Of a DNA stretch of 64,000 nucleotides, positions 42,801 to 53,924 are shown piece by piece; the first letter of the stretch is position 1; each line of letters starts with the position of its first letter. The notes beneath the pieces were generated by a model that had not been told where the DNA came from, made no database searches, and saw only the letters and a list, made by a program, of their open reading frames with translations. Location: the NCBI GenBank assembly GCA_036186865.1, contig AP025049.1:29945371-30009370 (forward strand). The letters are read 5' to 3'. The DNA is from Eustoma russellianum (lineage: Eukaryota > Streptophyta > Magnoliopsida > Gentianales > Gentianaceae). The position numbers were made by a program, and so were the translations under genes.

Positions 42801-44322
42801 CAATCAGCAACACAAATCTGCCAGCTCCAGTAGTTTCAGCACTTCTTCACCTTCTTATTGTTCAAGCATTCCTCTACCAACTTCATCTATTAAGATGACT
42901 TACTATACATCAAATACACATTTAAACATAGTTATTTCAAGTCTCATAACTCATTTTAGGCTACACATAACTCATACCTACAGCCTTGCCATTTACGCTT
43001 AGAACATGTCACTTTTCATACCAACACTTTTCTTTACATCAACTAAGTTCATGTCTTGTTCTTGGAATCTTCAACTAAGATTCATAACTTAAAAAAATGG
43101 CTAGTCATTCAAGCATGCACTTCACAAATAAGGCAAGATTGGCTAGAGTATACTTGCCTCTTTGGACCTTAGAGCTCTTCCTTAGCATGAGCCTTGGTTG
43201 ACATGTGAAATCTTCCTCCAACTTCATCATAGCTCACGTTTTTGGAGAAGAAGAAAGTATGAATTATTAGCTACCTTTTTAATGAAGAAATAACTATATT
43301 GAGGTTATGATTCTCTTACCAAAATGAAGCTTGAAATTGATTCAAACCACCAAGATGTTAGCTTCTCCTTAGTAGCTTGAAGAATCCTCACTTAGTGACC
43401 CTTTGTATGTCACGTTTTTGGCATGGAAAAAGGAGGGTATATTGTGAGCTTCATCCTTTGACATATAGAACTCACTTATAAGATTTAACATGCATTTACC
43501 TAGATGAATTCTTGGAGCTTGAAAATTTTCCTTAGGCTCACTAGCCGTGTACCTTGATGAAGAAATAAGAAAGTCTCTTGCTCCTTGTAATTTCTTGAGT
43601 GTTGAATATTCTATAGTTGATTTGAAGAAAGTTTTCTTCTCCCTTGGTTAAGGAGGTAACCGTGGGTAGTAGTAAGAGGGAGGGGGTTTACCATAGCTTG
43701 GTTTAGGCTAATTAGAGTTATTTAGCCTTAGTTACTTTTTGCCCAACCAAGGTTACTTTAGCCCAACCAAGGTTACTTTAGTTCAACTATAGTTACTTAA
43801 CCATGGGGGGGGGCGGTTTTGACTTCTTGGGAAAACTTTACCATGCTTAATTTCCTTCCAAATGAGTTTAATAAGAATCCATGTGGGTATTTGCCCCCTT
43901 TTTAATTATTTCCCTTTTATTGTTTTAAGATAAAATAAAATTAGGAAATTCTTAATTTTCCTTGGGCTAGAGCCGAAATTCTCCCAGAATTGGGGAAATA
44001 ATTGCCCACTACTTACACTACTTAATTTTTATTTGAGCTTATTTTAGGGAGGCCCTTGAGATTAAACTCTTATAATTTTGGGAAAAATCCTTTAAGGCCC
44101 TTTCTAAACCTTGTGGCCGAAATTTTTTTAAGCTTTTAGGAATGAATTGGCCACTTCATATAGTCTCTAACTCACGCTTGAATTAATTATATCATTTGCT
44201 TATCATCCAAAAATAAAAGAATCACTAAGGAAACTTAGTGAAAGACGCTTGAAGGATACCACTTTATTAATTCACTTATATGAGTCTTCAAGTACTATAT
44301 GACTTTTCAGTGGGGTACAACA
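39833..44322 (-). repeat. 5' LTR of X1
   Basis: 4,490 bp, minus strand tgttgtacccc...gcgcaaca. Same blocks as the 3' LTR (candidate exon, 190-bp units at about 42,103-42,790, GC-donor-like site near 43,160) but with the short-unit minisatellite largely deleted near 43,795. Confidence 0.93.
40130..40203 (-). other. Candidate LTR-encoded terminal exon in X1 5' LTR (open)
   Basis: Minus strand after 'ccagaggctgcag'. The phase-1 frame reads NKVEWIEDGPRAPT then RECSEGWAD and TAG, uninterrupted. Against the 3' LTR copy there are two synonymous changes, one His/Arg and the Trp/stop. It shares the I-E-D core and position with the A/B exon. Confidence 0.42.
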
Positions 44323-44327
44323 GACTT
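44323..44327. repeat. Target-site duplication of X1 (right, gactt)
   Basis: Perfect copy of 15,698-15,702. Confidence 0.9.
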
Positions 44328-45783
44328 GGCCTTGCGTACTTGGCACTTGATGATCGGTCAAACTTGTCATCATTTTAATGAGCTGTAAAATCTGAGAATA
44401 ACTTGCAAAACATGTGCCAGAAAGAATTCAAAATGTTGCCAAATAATCATCATTCAATCCCTTCAATTTTGGGATGCCAATTAACCACCATAACCAGCCT
44501 AAAATCGGCCAGCTATAGTAGCACATGCTGAATTTTAAGCATGTGTTACATTTTCAAAAAATTTTGTTACTTTGTGTAGCTCCCTCTTTTATGTCATTAA
44601 CCTTGTGTGGCATATTCTCCACCAATTAAGATGCCAACTAAGCTCCACATAGGCTCCATCAAGGCTGCAAATGGCGTGTGAGAGGACTTGTACATGTGCT
44701 GAATTTCATTTTAGTAAACTTTGTCAAATAATGCACAATAATTACATATATATGGTAAATTCCAATCAGCCCTTATTTGAATTTTCTATAACACTTAAAC
44801 ATGTCTTGAATGTGTAAAAAGTATCTAGATACATGTTACAACTCATGCCAAAAAACGTTCCAAGTGTTGTGTTCGTAAAAAACCGAATTTTTGACTTTCG
44901 TCGATTACGCGATTTTTCTCCGATTAAATTCAAACTTTTTGCACATGTCATATATACTATGTCATACATAACATACATAAAATAAAGTAGATATCAGATC
45001 TAATGGCAGACTTAAAGGCGCCCCCATGTGCCAGAAAAATTGAATTTGAAATCTCCACAATTTGGCCTAAATTGTGGGTAATTTGTGTGATCCAACATGG
45101 AATGATTTAGTGACTGAATTTAACATGTGAGCCACGAAAGTTTTGGCTATTTTTGAAGTTTATGGGCTGTCCATCTTTGTATGGCAAGTACGTGACACGT
45201 TGGCGAAGTTTTGGTAGTCACCCGATACGACAATTTTCGGTTTATAACCTTGTAAAGTCTCGTTATAATTTTGTCATCGCCATGACTTATGTCATATGAT
45301 ATAAGACCTGAATGAACTCATAAATATGAGGTGTCTATAGTAGTGTGATGTTGATGTACGTTTGTAATATATGTAACGTGTCGGTAGTACGTCAGAATAT
45401 ATGTGTGTTGTGTCTTTTTAATAAAAATATGAATATATATATATCATATATAAATGACGTGTATCTTGAAAGAATAATGAGACTTTCCATTTTTCAATTT
45501 GTGTCCATCAAGCCTTCTCCAAATATATCTCCATTTAATGAACTAGTGAGTTCATTAACTTAAGTACTTTACTGAACGAACTAGTTTAGTTCACTAATTG
45601 TGGCACCTAAAAATAGTTCAAAGATAACAAATGTTTTCCATATGATGTAAACTTTAACGCTTCATGTCTTGTTAGTACGACAACAATATATATAAAGCAT
45701 ATGAGGCATGTATATCACAAAAACGTGTCAGGTAACAAATTTTGTCATGTACTTGTAAATCATTCAAACACTTTTTCTCAACA
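44328..45783 (+). mobile_element. Y1 solo-LTR-like repeat, segment 3 of 3
   Basis: Continues Y1 after X1 and ends 'tttttctcaaca'. It aligns with Y2 at 51,260-52,345 and 62,970-63,377, for example 'gtctagatacatgt' / 'tcgtcgatt.c.cgatttttctcc'. No gene is present; short frames here lack motifs. Confidence 0.72.
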
Positions 45784-46036
45784 AGTTGAAGATGAAAAAT
45801 GAGAGGGAGAGATAGGGAGGGATGGTTGGAAGTGTAAGGAAGATGATGAAGAAATGTTGAAGAGTTGAAATGGTTAGAAAGGTGAAGTGATGGAAGATTG
45901 TCTTGAAAATGGAAGAAAATTGGAGTTGTTAATTGTTTGTAATGGTGAAGGAAAAGAAAATATCTTCTTCTTCCTTGGATAGAGAGGGGACGGTTTTTGG
46001 GGGGTGGAGGAAAGAAAAAGAAGTTATGATGGGTTG
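45784..46036 (-). repeat. Family W LTR, continuation after Y1
   Basis: A GA-rich stretch that resumes the repeat interrupted at 4,408. Junction with Z at 46,037. No gene. Confidence 0.4.
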
Positions 46037-46161
46037 TGTAGCGTACCGCCCGAGACTAAGGTCTCGGGACAGTGCACCCGCCGTACTCTTCTACGAAAAG
46101 TACAAGGCCTCGATAACAGCTGTATGCACATCACCATAAACATGTATCCAATAGCGAAAGA
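46037..46161 (-). mobile_element. Z: chromovirus LTR 3' end, segment 1
   Basis: Starts tgtagcgtaccgcccgag and shares 'gcacccgccgtact' and 'agtac.aggc' with the minus-strand ends of X LTRs. It is the terminal 125 bp of an LTR whose remainder resumes at 63,378 beyond Y2. Confidence 0.65.
46157..46161. repeat. Possible target-site duplication of Y2 (left, imperfect)
   Basis: aaaga here against gaaga at 63,378-63,382; one mismatch. Confidence 0.35.
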
Positions 46162-46197
46162 TGTCGGACCTGTATAGCACCACTAGAAGAGGGGGTG
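46162..46197 (+). mobile_element. Y2 solo-LTR-like repeat, segment 1 of 3
   Basis: tgtcggacctgtatagcacc..., the start of a second Y copy, cut after 36 bp by the solo X LTR. Confidence 0.75.
46193..46197. repeat. Target-site duplication of solo LTR X3 (left, gggtg)
   Basis: Repeated at 50,201-50,205. Confidence 0.9.
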
Positions 46198-46740
46198 TGT
46201 TGTACCTAACGGAAAATCATTTGGTACTTGAGACTTGTACAAGTGAATTAATGAAAGTTGCATCCGTCAAGTACATTTTACTAAATTTTATTAATGCTTC
46301 TCTTATTATATTTTGATAAAGCAAATATTATAATCATTCAAGCATAAGTTATGGATCATGGCCAATGCACCTTAGGGCCTAAGGAATTTCGGCCACAAGG
46401 CATGAAATGGGCCTTAGAAGGGTTTTCAAATTTATAAGAACGCTAATCTTAAAGGCCTTCTTAAAATAAGCCCAAATATCAATTAAGGAGATTTAAGTAG
46501 TGGGGTAATTTTGCCCCAACTCTCACAAAATTTCGGCCCCATGAGTCCAAAAAGGGTTCATAATTTTCCTAATTATATTTTAAATCAAGAAAAAGGAATT
46601 AATTAAGAAAAAGGGGGCAACTACCAAATAGCTTTCCATTAAACACACTTGAAAAAGTAACTCAAGCATGGTAAAGGCTACTAAATGCCCTCACCCGCCG
46701 GATTCCCTCTATGGGATAACCAAGAGGCATTTCAAATCTT

Positions 46741-46865
46741 ACTATGGTTACTTTATGTTAACCACAATGTTAAAGTAACCCAAGTTAGCATTAAAGTAAC
46801 CCTAGTTGGATAAAGTAACTCAAGTTAGCATTAAAGTAACCTTAGTTGGCTAAACTAATTCAAGT
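46741..46865 (+). repeat. Short-unit minisatellite in X3
   Basis: Several units such as 'aaagtaaccctagttgg', the complement of the array in the X1 3' LTR, expanded independently. Confidence 0.8.
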
Positions 46866-48069
46866 TAATTAACCCTAATTAGCCTAACCATGACAAGGTA
46901 ACCTCCTTCTTCCCTCTTGCTTCCCAACGGCTAAACAACTTAGCCTAATGAAGAAAATTTCCCTCCAAGAAACTCTAGAACACTCTTACTCTCAACCCTC
47001 AAGAATTCACAAGGAGCAAGAGACTTTCCTCTCTTTTTCCCTTAAGGTAAACGGCTAACTTGAGCCAAGAAGTCCAAGATCCTTTTCATCTTCAATCCTC
47101 AAGAACCCTCTAGGTAAGTGGGATGTCTAGCTTCTTAGTTAAATTACATAATTCATAGAGTGAAGCTCACATTGCTACATTTTCTTGCTTAAAAACCGTG
47201 ACCCCCATGGTCACTAGGTTCAAGTTTTTCAAGCTATTAAGTGGTACTAGCTTCTTAGGGGTTTGAACACCATTCAAGCCTCATCTTGGTGAGTCAATCT
47301 AACCTCCATTTAGCTCTATCTTTCATTTAAGATAATAACTAGTGTTTGTTCTTTTCCTCCTCCAAACCGTGGGGTGTATGTGAAGAGGAGGGAGACTTCA
47401 CTTCATTTTATCCAAGTACCAAGCTAAGGAAAGGTTTGAGCTTGAAGAGGCAAGTACACTATAAATACTCTTGATTTGTATGTGAAAGTATATGCTTAAA
47501 TGTCTAGTTATTGCTAAGATTTAATCTTAGATGGAAAATGTTAAGCTTGAAGCATGAGAATTTCAAATTCCTTAGGGAAAATTGGCTTGCATGTATGAGA
47601 TCCCTTCAAAGATGGATTCTTTGTCCTTTTGAATATGAATGTGATGCTTTTCTACGTTGAATGTGGCAAAGCTCTCTTCTTTAATATGTAAGGGGGACGG
47701 TTGGGTGAATAGTTTGGGGTAAATATTGTTCTTGTGAAAGGTTGTGGTTGGCGGGGTAAAGGATGTATATAAGTTGTATGCTTTATGACTTAGGTGTAAT
47801 ATGTTCATTATGGAAATGAAATCTAAGCCCTTGCATGTGAATGAAACGGGCTGTTTTGGGGTATGGGACATACAAATTAGATGTGCCGTGAATAGACTTT
47901 ACTATGTACAAAATGTGCAAATTCAAGGTGTGCTATGTGTAACCTTCAAAATCGTTTTTGAAGTGATTTGTAGGTGACCTTGGGAATGTTTATGCTAAGA
48001 AGTCTATTTGTTTATTAGTAAGCCATTCTTGAAGAATAACTTAAGTTGGGACACTTGTAGTAAGTACAG

Positions 48070-48480
48070 TGACAAAAGGGGAAAATTTCTAGAACAGGAC
48101 AGATTCATGTGACATTTTGTGTGACCTGAAAAGGGATCTTAGAGGTATTCAAATAAGCTAATTTTTGGCATGACATTAGCCTTATGTATGTAGTAAATAT
48201 GAGAGTTGGAATTTTGGTAAAAGAAGTTACGGTGTGTCCTTAATGGAATTTGTAGTAAAACTGGTCAAGCTGAAATTACTAGACTGGACAGAATTTAAGT
48301 GATGTATTGATTGACCCGAAAATGGATGTTAGAAATATGCAAATGGGCTGATTTTTGGTAGGATTTTAGCCTTATGTGTTTACTAAGTCTTTGATTGAAA
48401 TTTTTGAAAAAGGACTTACGGTTTGGTCACAATAAAATTGGAAGTGAATTTGGTCACTCCAGAATCAGCATGTATCCGTT
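48070..48480 (+). repeat. Diverged tandem units of about 190 bp in X3
   Basis: Plus-strand counterparts of the 17,949-18,680 units, with 'atttttgg.a.gat.ttagccttatgt' in each. Confidence 0.65.
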
Positions 48481-49227
48481 TTTTGAAAGGTGAGTAAATG
48501 ACCTCTTAAAAGTTATTATATTACTCCGGAAATTTTATGACAATTACTTAGGACATAGATGAGCATGTATATGTAAATTAATCCTCTTAAAATTATTATT
48601 TCAAGGGGTAACTACTGAAATCAAGTGAACACTACGAACTGGAAAAATGGGCAGAATTACAGGATTGGTTGTGAGACTTTATTCTTGTGGGCTTAGACTT
48701 GTTTATATGGTTTGGGCTTATGAGCAATAATTCTTGGTATGTCTACAGTATTTTTCAGGTATTGGCCCAAATTAAATGATACTTAATGGGCTTAAAAGAA
48801 AGGTAAAAGAAGGGTACTGCACCGCTGAATTCAGCAGTACCCTGTTTGTTAATTTAATGATTTGAAAGTTTTCTACGTCTTGACTCGTTACGCAATTTTT
48901 ATGACAAGTAGACAACATACCCTTATGCACACGTATGTCATGTGATCATGAAAATGGGCCGGATTATTTGGTTTTTAATGCCGCTCAAACAGAACGTTAA
49001 TTCTGGAAATTTTTCCATCTTAATGAATAAGACCGTACATGTATGTATGTAATACATTTGGTCACGAATTGCATAATGCACGTCATACATTGCATCTTCG
49101 TCATTTACATGATTTATGAAACTGATTTTATGACAAAGAATGATGAAAAAGCGTTTTTAAAGAAAAGATTCAGTTTTGAAAGGAACGGTTTCCATTGGTG
49201 CCATTTATTTCTGGCCAGCTTAACTCG

Positions 49228-49420
49228 CTCCAGATCCGGGGTTAATTGATCTGATGATTATGACCGTTCAGGCCCGGAGAGAATAGACCTGATTATGATG
49301 ATTATGACCGTACAGGCTCGGAGAGAATAGACCTGACTATGATGACTGTACAGGCCCGGAGAGAATAGACTTGATCACTATGATTGATGATGTGACTGTT
49401 TTCGGATCCAGAAACAATAG
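49228..49420 (+). promoter_or_regulatory. Tandem repeats in the putative U3 of X3
   Basis: Three to four units like 'gaccgtacaggcccggagag' + 'aatagacctgat', at the position of the promoter-proximal arrays in the other LTRs. Possible enhancer repeats. Confidence 0.45.
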
Positions 49421-49835
49421 ATTCGAAGGGAAGAATATGACCGCCTCAGATCTGGATAGAATAGATCTAAACACTTTCTTGTTTTTATTGACAATGATGT
49501 TTTGAAAGAAAGAACGAAAGAGAGAATTTATCCTCATATTTATCATGATGCATCCCATGTGCATACTCATGCATGTTGCATATAATGGTTGTCGAATAAT
49601 TGGTACACTGTTACTTAGGATAAGATGTTATGACTTGATATCTCCTAAGTTATGATTTTTAGTAAGTTATGAGCTTGTTACTTACGTATATTGGATGGAA
49701 GGTTAGGTATGTTACTAAACCAAAATTTTGGGGTTTGGTTCTTGTATGTACTTTCCATTTAATTCATGATTATTTATGGTTTACTTGCTGGTGACGTTGT
49801 CACTCACCCCTTATTTTTCCTCAAAGAACCCGCAG

Positions 49836-49919
49836 AAAATAAGGTCGAATAGATCGAGAATGAGCCTAGGGTTCCTTACCCGTAGAAGAGCGAAAGGAGG
49901 ATGTCTTAAGGGCTTTTGT
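49836..49919 (+). other. Decayed LTR terminal exon in solo LTR X3
   Basis: After 'cctcaaagaacccgcag' the phase-1 frame reads NKVE, TAG, IENEPRVPYP, TAG and so on. It lines up with X1 (NKVEWIEDGPR) mostly by third-base changes but has at least two stops. Confidence 0.35.
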
Positions 49920-50200
49920 CGGGATGGTCATGATTGATGAACTTTTTATGAACTTATGTTGAAAACATTGACTTTCGGATTTCTGTAGTTTGTGAACATG
50001 TTTGTAAGACTCGTGATGGATGTTTAGACGCTTTTATTTTAAAAAGTTTTTATTCTGCCTCGGTTTCGCTTACTTGTTAATGTGTAAGCCTGAAGGTCCA
50101 CATATTTTCTTATGGACTAAGACATGTTATGGATTAACGCCTAGTACTCTCCGTAGTGAAGTACGACATATCCGGCTAGGCCGGGGTACGGGGCGCTATA

Positions 50201-50205
50201 GGGTG
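50201..50205. repeat. Target-site duplication of solo LTR X3 (right, gggtg)
   Basis: Perfect copy of 46,193-46,197. Confidence 0.9.
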
Positions 50206-52343
50206 AATAGTGAGTGCGGAAAAATGTGGTTTTAAAAACTTTTAGTGACCAATTACTCACTTCTGAAAACAAATTCTGTTTTCAGAACCCGTTTTGGATT
50301 AACTAAATGACCAAGTTCTAGACCTCCAAAATTCATGAAGTTTTGTGATCTCATATGTTATCTATATGTCATAATAATTTCAGATTAAAACTCAAAGTGT
50401 AAGGCCCTAAACAAACGTTTTTACTTGGACTCTGTCAATTCGTGAAAAACTTTTTCGTAGAATGAAAAATTAATTCCTATTTAACGACAACTCCAAATGA
50501 TCTGAAAATTTTATGAAACGTTCCTTAATATCTACTTTAATGGGTTGAAACAGTTTTTTAAAATTCCTTTAGCAAGGATATCAAGCTTGTTGATGTTCTC
50601 AACCATTGCCAATCTAAAAATCAGATTGCACTAGTCTCAGAACTATGAATGTTTGGATGACTTATACTTATCCAAATTCGATGAAATGTCTTAAATGAAA
50701 CTAAGACCTTTATCTATTTCGCAAAATTTGATGATCTTTTAAGAACTTTTGCTATTTTTCAGTGGCGTTGAAAACGATGTAAAACAGAAACTGAGAGTAA
50801 AAGTACTGAAAGTAAGAACACCAAGAATTGTTTATACTGGTTCGGTCAAAATGACATAAGGATTTACTAATCACTAAAAACACCTTAGGACAAGGGTGGC
50901 TGGAGTTATACACCAACTCCATCAATGTCCACCCCTTTTACATGAACAACACAAACAATCAACAAGAACACCACCACCTTACTAATGAAGGTTTGATCAC
51001 ACCTTGATCAACCTTGTACAAGAATGGAACGTGTATGGGTGGTAATAATGAAATGAATATATGATTGGATTAAGGCTATGTGCAAGAGAAGTGGATAGGA
51101 GAAGAAGAGAAATCTTGCTTTGCACTTGATAGAATATGAAAATGAGTCTTATCCTTTGTTTGATCTTCTTGTTAGCTTTTGTAGATGTTTGGAACGCACC
51201 CTTGGCTGAGAATGCTTTTGAAGAATGTCTTGAATACCCTGAGAAGATACCTTGTCTAGTCTTGTGACATACATATGCTTACTTGGCGAAATGTGATTGG
51301 ACAAGTGATGTGTCTTCGCCTTGTTGTCACTCTATGATAGGGTTTTTATTTATCCACCTTGGCACATAATATATGACGTGGAAAACACCAAGAAAAATCT
51401 GAATATAATTCAAAATTCAAATGTCTTGATTGCCAATCAATCATAAGTGTGATTGCCCCTCATTTTTGGAATGATATTGAACCATGAACACATCCAAAAA
51501 ATTGGCCGGACACATGCTGAACTTTCAGTACCTCTTTTGAATTTGAAAGCTTTCCTTGTGTGTCTTGTCCTCCACCGATACTTGATTCTTTTGTGGATCA
51601 TTTTCCACCAATCATAATGCAAAATAAACTTCACCTAGGCTCCAAACGAGCTCATAACAGCTGCCCAACCTTAGCTCACATGTGCTGAAAATAACTTTTG
51701 AATTTTGAATGATAATGATGTAGTATCTTCATATACATGGTATATTTCAATAATCATTTAACTTGGTTTTCTAGAATACTCCATGATATGTTTTGGATGT
51801 GTAAAACATGTCTAGATACATGTCACAAAGTGTAGCACAAAAATTCTTTTTAAGAGTGTAGAAAATGGAATTTTCGATTTCCGTCGATTGCTCGATTTTT
51901 CTCCACTTTATCTGAAACCCCATAGACATGTAAAATGTGTCATACACCATATAATATACATAATATAATTTATAATTTCAGCTCCAAAAGGTGTCACAAA
52001 AATCGGTCATAAGGTGCAGTAATTTGAATTTGAATTTTCAAGAAATCAAGTCAAATGATAGGTAATTGATATATGTAATTATGGAATGAGTTTGGGGCTG
52101 TATTTGACATGTGGTGCACGAAACTTTTATATATTTGGAGTGTATATTGACTGGCCATCTTTGTATGGTAAGTATGTGACATGTCGGTATATTTTTTGAA
52201 GCTTGATGACATGGAATATATGACTTAGAATATGTATATACTCAAAAGGATGATATGTATTCCGTCGCTTGACGTTGACGTACGTTTATGGCGTGTCAAT
52301 GAAATGTCGGGACAGAAATATACACCTTGTTATAAATAAATAA

Positions 52344-52348
<5 letters not shown>

Positions 52349-52396
<48 letters not shown>
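52349..52396. repeat. (TA)n microsatellite
   Basis: About 24 TA repeats after a short AAAT run, just before the LINE pair. Confidence 0.95.
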
Positions 52397-52398
<2 letters not shown>

Positions 52399-52583
52399 GC
52401 AAAAAAAAAAAATGCTGCCCTCCTATGGCGCTCCAGCGATTTGGCGATCACCAATGGCGAATGTAACGGTCGCCGCTTTTCTTCGTTTCTTGTCAATCTT
52501 CTGGATTTCAGCAATTTCCAATCTGCAATCATCATATATTCAACGCCGAAAAGTTTTTATGTGGTATCTAACTGCAATCGCTG

Positions 52584-53924
52584 ATGGAGACACAGCAGCC
52601 GTTGCAGGAATCCTCAATAGTGAAGCGATCGTTCGCTTCTTTATTCACTGCATCACCGACGCCAACGATTGAAACAAAGCCAATACACAAATACAAAGGC
52701 AGCCCAATGCTTTCTTTTTCTGAAGAAGAGATATCGACATTGGCAGCACCATAAAATTATCGCTTGTTGGTACTTTTTGGTATGGTCGTCCCCCGCTTGC
52801 TACGATAAGGAGTACTATTGATCGCATTGGCTACACTGGGTCGGTACGTACTGGTTTACTCGATGATAATCATGTGTTATTACAATTCTCTCAAGAACAG
52901 GACTATCTGTGATGTTTCGCTAGGCAAAGTTGGACAATATCAGGCAAATACATGAGGGTTACTAAATGGACGCCTGACTACGACCCAAAAATAGACGTTC
53001 CGGTTGTTCCTGTTTGGATTTCCCTACCTGGCTTACCAGTTCACTTCCATCAGCGAGAGGCATTATTTCAAATTGGTCGAATTGAACTCCTATGAAATTG
53101 GATGCGGCTACGGCTGAAAATATTCGGCCTTCAGTAGCACACTTATGTGTTGAACTTGATGTATCACAGGAGCCTCCTGCTAGGGTGTATATTCAAGTAA
53201 CTAATCGCTGTATAGCGCAATCGGTAGTTTATGAAGATTTACTATGTATTGTACGAAGTGTTATCGATTGGGGCATAAAGTTGATACATGTGGGAAAGAA
53301 GATAGTAGTGTTGATAAGGTCTCTGTGATTAAAAATCCAGCACCAGCAAGAATTATGAATAACGAAAAGATGCAGAGATGGACGCCTAAAAAGAACACCT
53401 TTGACTCTCAAAAAAAATTACAACAAACAGTGGTAGAAATGCAGGGCACAAACAGGGATGATGCTCAGCAGAACAATGCTACAACTTCTCATTCGACAAT
53501 CTTAAGTTCTCCTGATCTGACACACAAGCTTAGGATTTCAGAAAGCCAAGATATCTCACGTCTTCATGGTATTGATGACAGCTTTTTAGGTGAATTGCTT
53601 GTTAATCCACATCCTTTTTCGAACTCAGACAGTGAGGTGTAAAAGCAAACCGACAAAGACCAAGAATTTCAATCTGATAATATATTCTGTGACTACAATG
53701 CAAATCAAGTAGAAGCATTAGTCATTGATGAAAGTCGTAAGGAATTCGAATCACAGACAAATATACCTCCAGTTACTCCACATTCTACGGCTTTAGGGAC
53801 GCAATTCCAAATACCACCGAGACTATTACGTCGTCCCAAACGAAATCTTGAACTCATCTCCCCGTCAATGACAAGGTCAAGGGCAGCTCTCTCAAACTCA
53901 TTTGACATTCTATCTACACAATGA
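52584..53924 (+). pseudogene. ORF1 of LINE-1a (DUF4283 / zinc-knuckle RNA-binding protein)
   Basis: Starts METQQPLQ and includes 'RSFASLF', as in LINE-1b. A 1-base shift near 52,755 and another near 53,085, plus TGA about 52,910, break the N-terminal DUF4283-type domain ('VGTFWYGRP', 'VPVWISLPGLPVHF'). The CCHC knuckle CTKCYRLGHKVDTC lies near 53,245. After TAA at 53,640-53,642 the frame continues open to TGA at 53,922-53,924, which overlaps the ORF2 ATG. In life it would bind LINE RNA to form the ribonucleoprotein. Confidence 0.85.

Larger units (their letters stand above)
15703..44322 (-). mobile_element. X1: non-autonomous LTR retrotransposon with giant LTRs, split by array B
   Basis: Minus-strand element with LTRs of 4,490 bp (5', 39,833-44,322) and 4,634 bp (3', 15,703-20,336), primer site, purine tract and a perfect 5-bp target duplication (gactt). 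Removing array B leaves about 10.5 kb, of which only about 1.3 kb is internal. No gag, protease, RT or integrase is present; a remnant of a chromodomain end remains next to the purine tract. This is the layout of a large retrotransposon derivative (LARD) of chromovirus origin, dependent on proteins in trans. Confidence 0.92.
46198..50200 (+). mobile_element. X3: 4.0 kb solo LTR of family X
   Basis: Starts tgttgtacctaacgg and ends ...gcgctata (terminal CA decayed to TA), flanked by a perfect gggtg duplication and by Y2 on both sides, with no internal sequence. It is the plus-strand counterpart of the X1 LTRs, somewhat diverged. A solo LTR arises by recombination between the two LTRs of one element. 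It contains a short-unit array (46,741-46,865), tandem units near 48,070-48,480 and 49,228-49,420, and the decayed exon at 49,836. Confidence 0.92.
50201..52411 (+). mobile_element. Y2 solo-LTR-like repeat, segment 2 of 3
   Basis: Resumes with the gggtg duplication and tracks Y1 (4,445-5,109, 15,204-15,702, 44,328-45,430). No gene. Ends at the LINE insertion after a (TA)n run. Confidence 0.75.
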
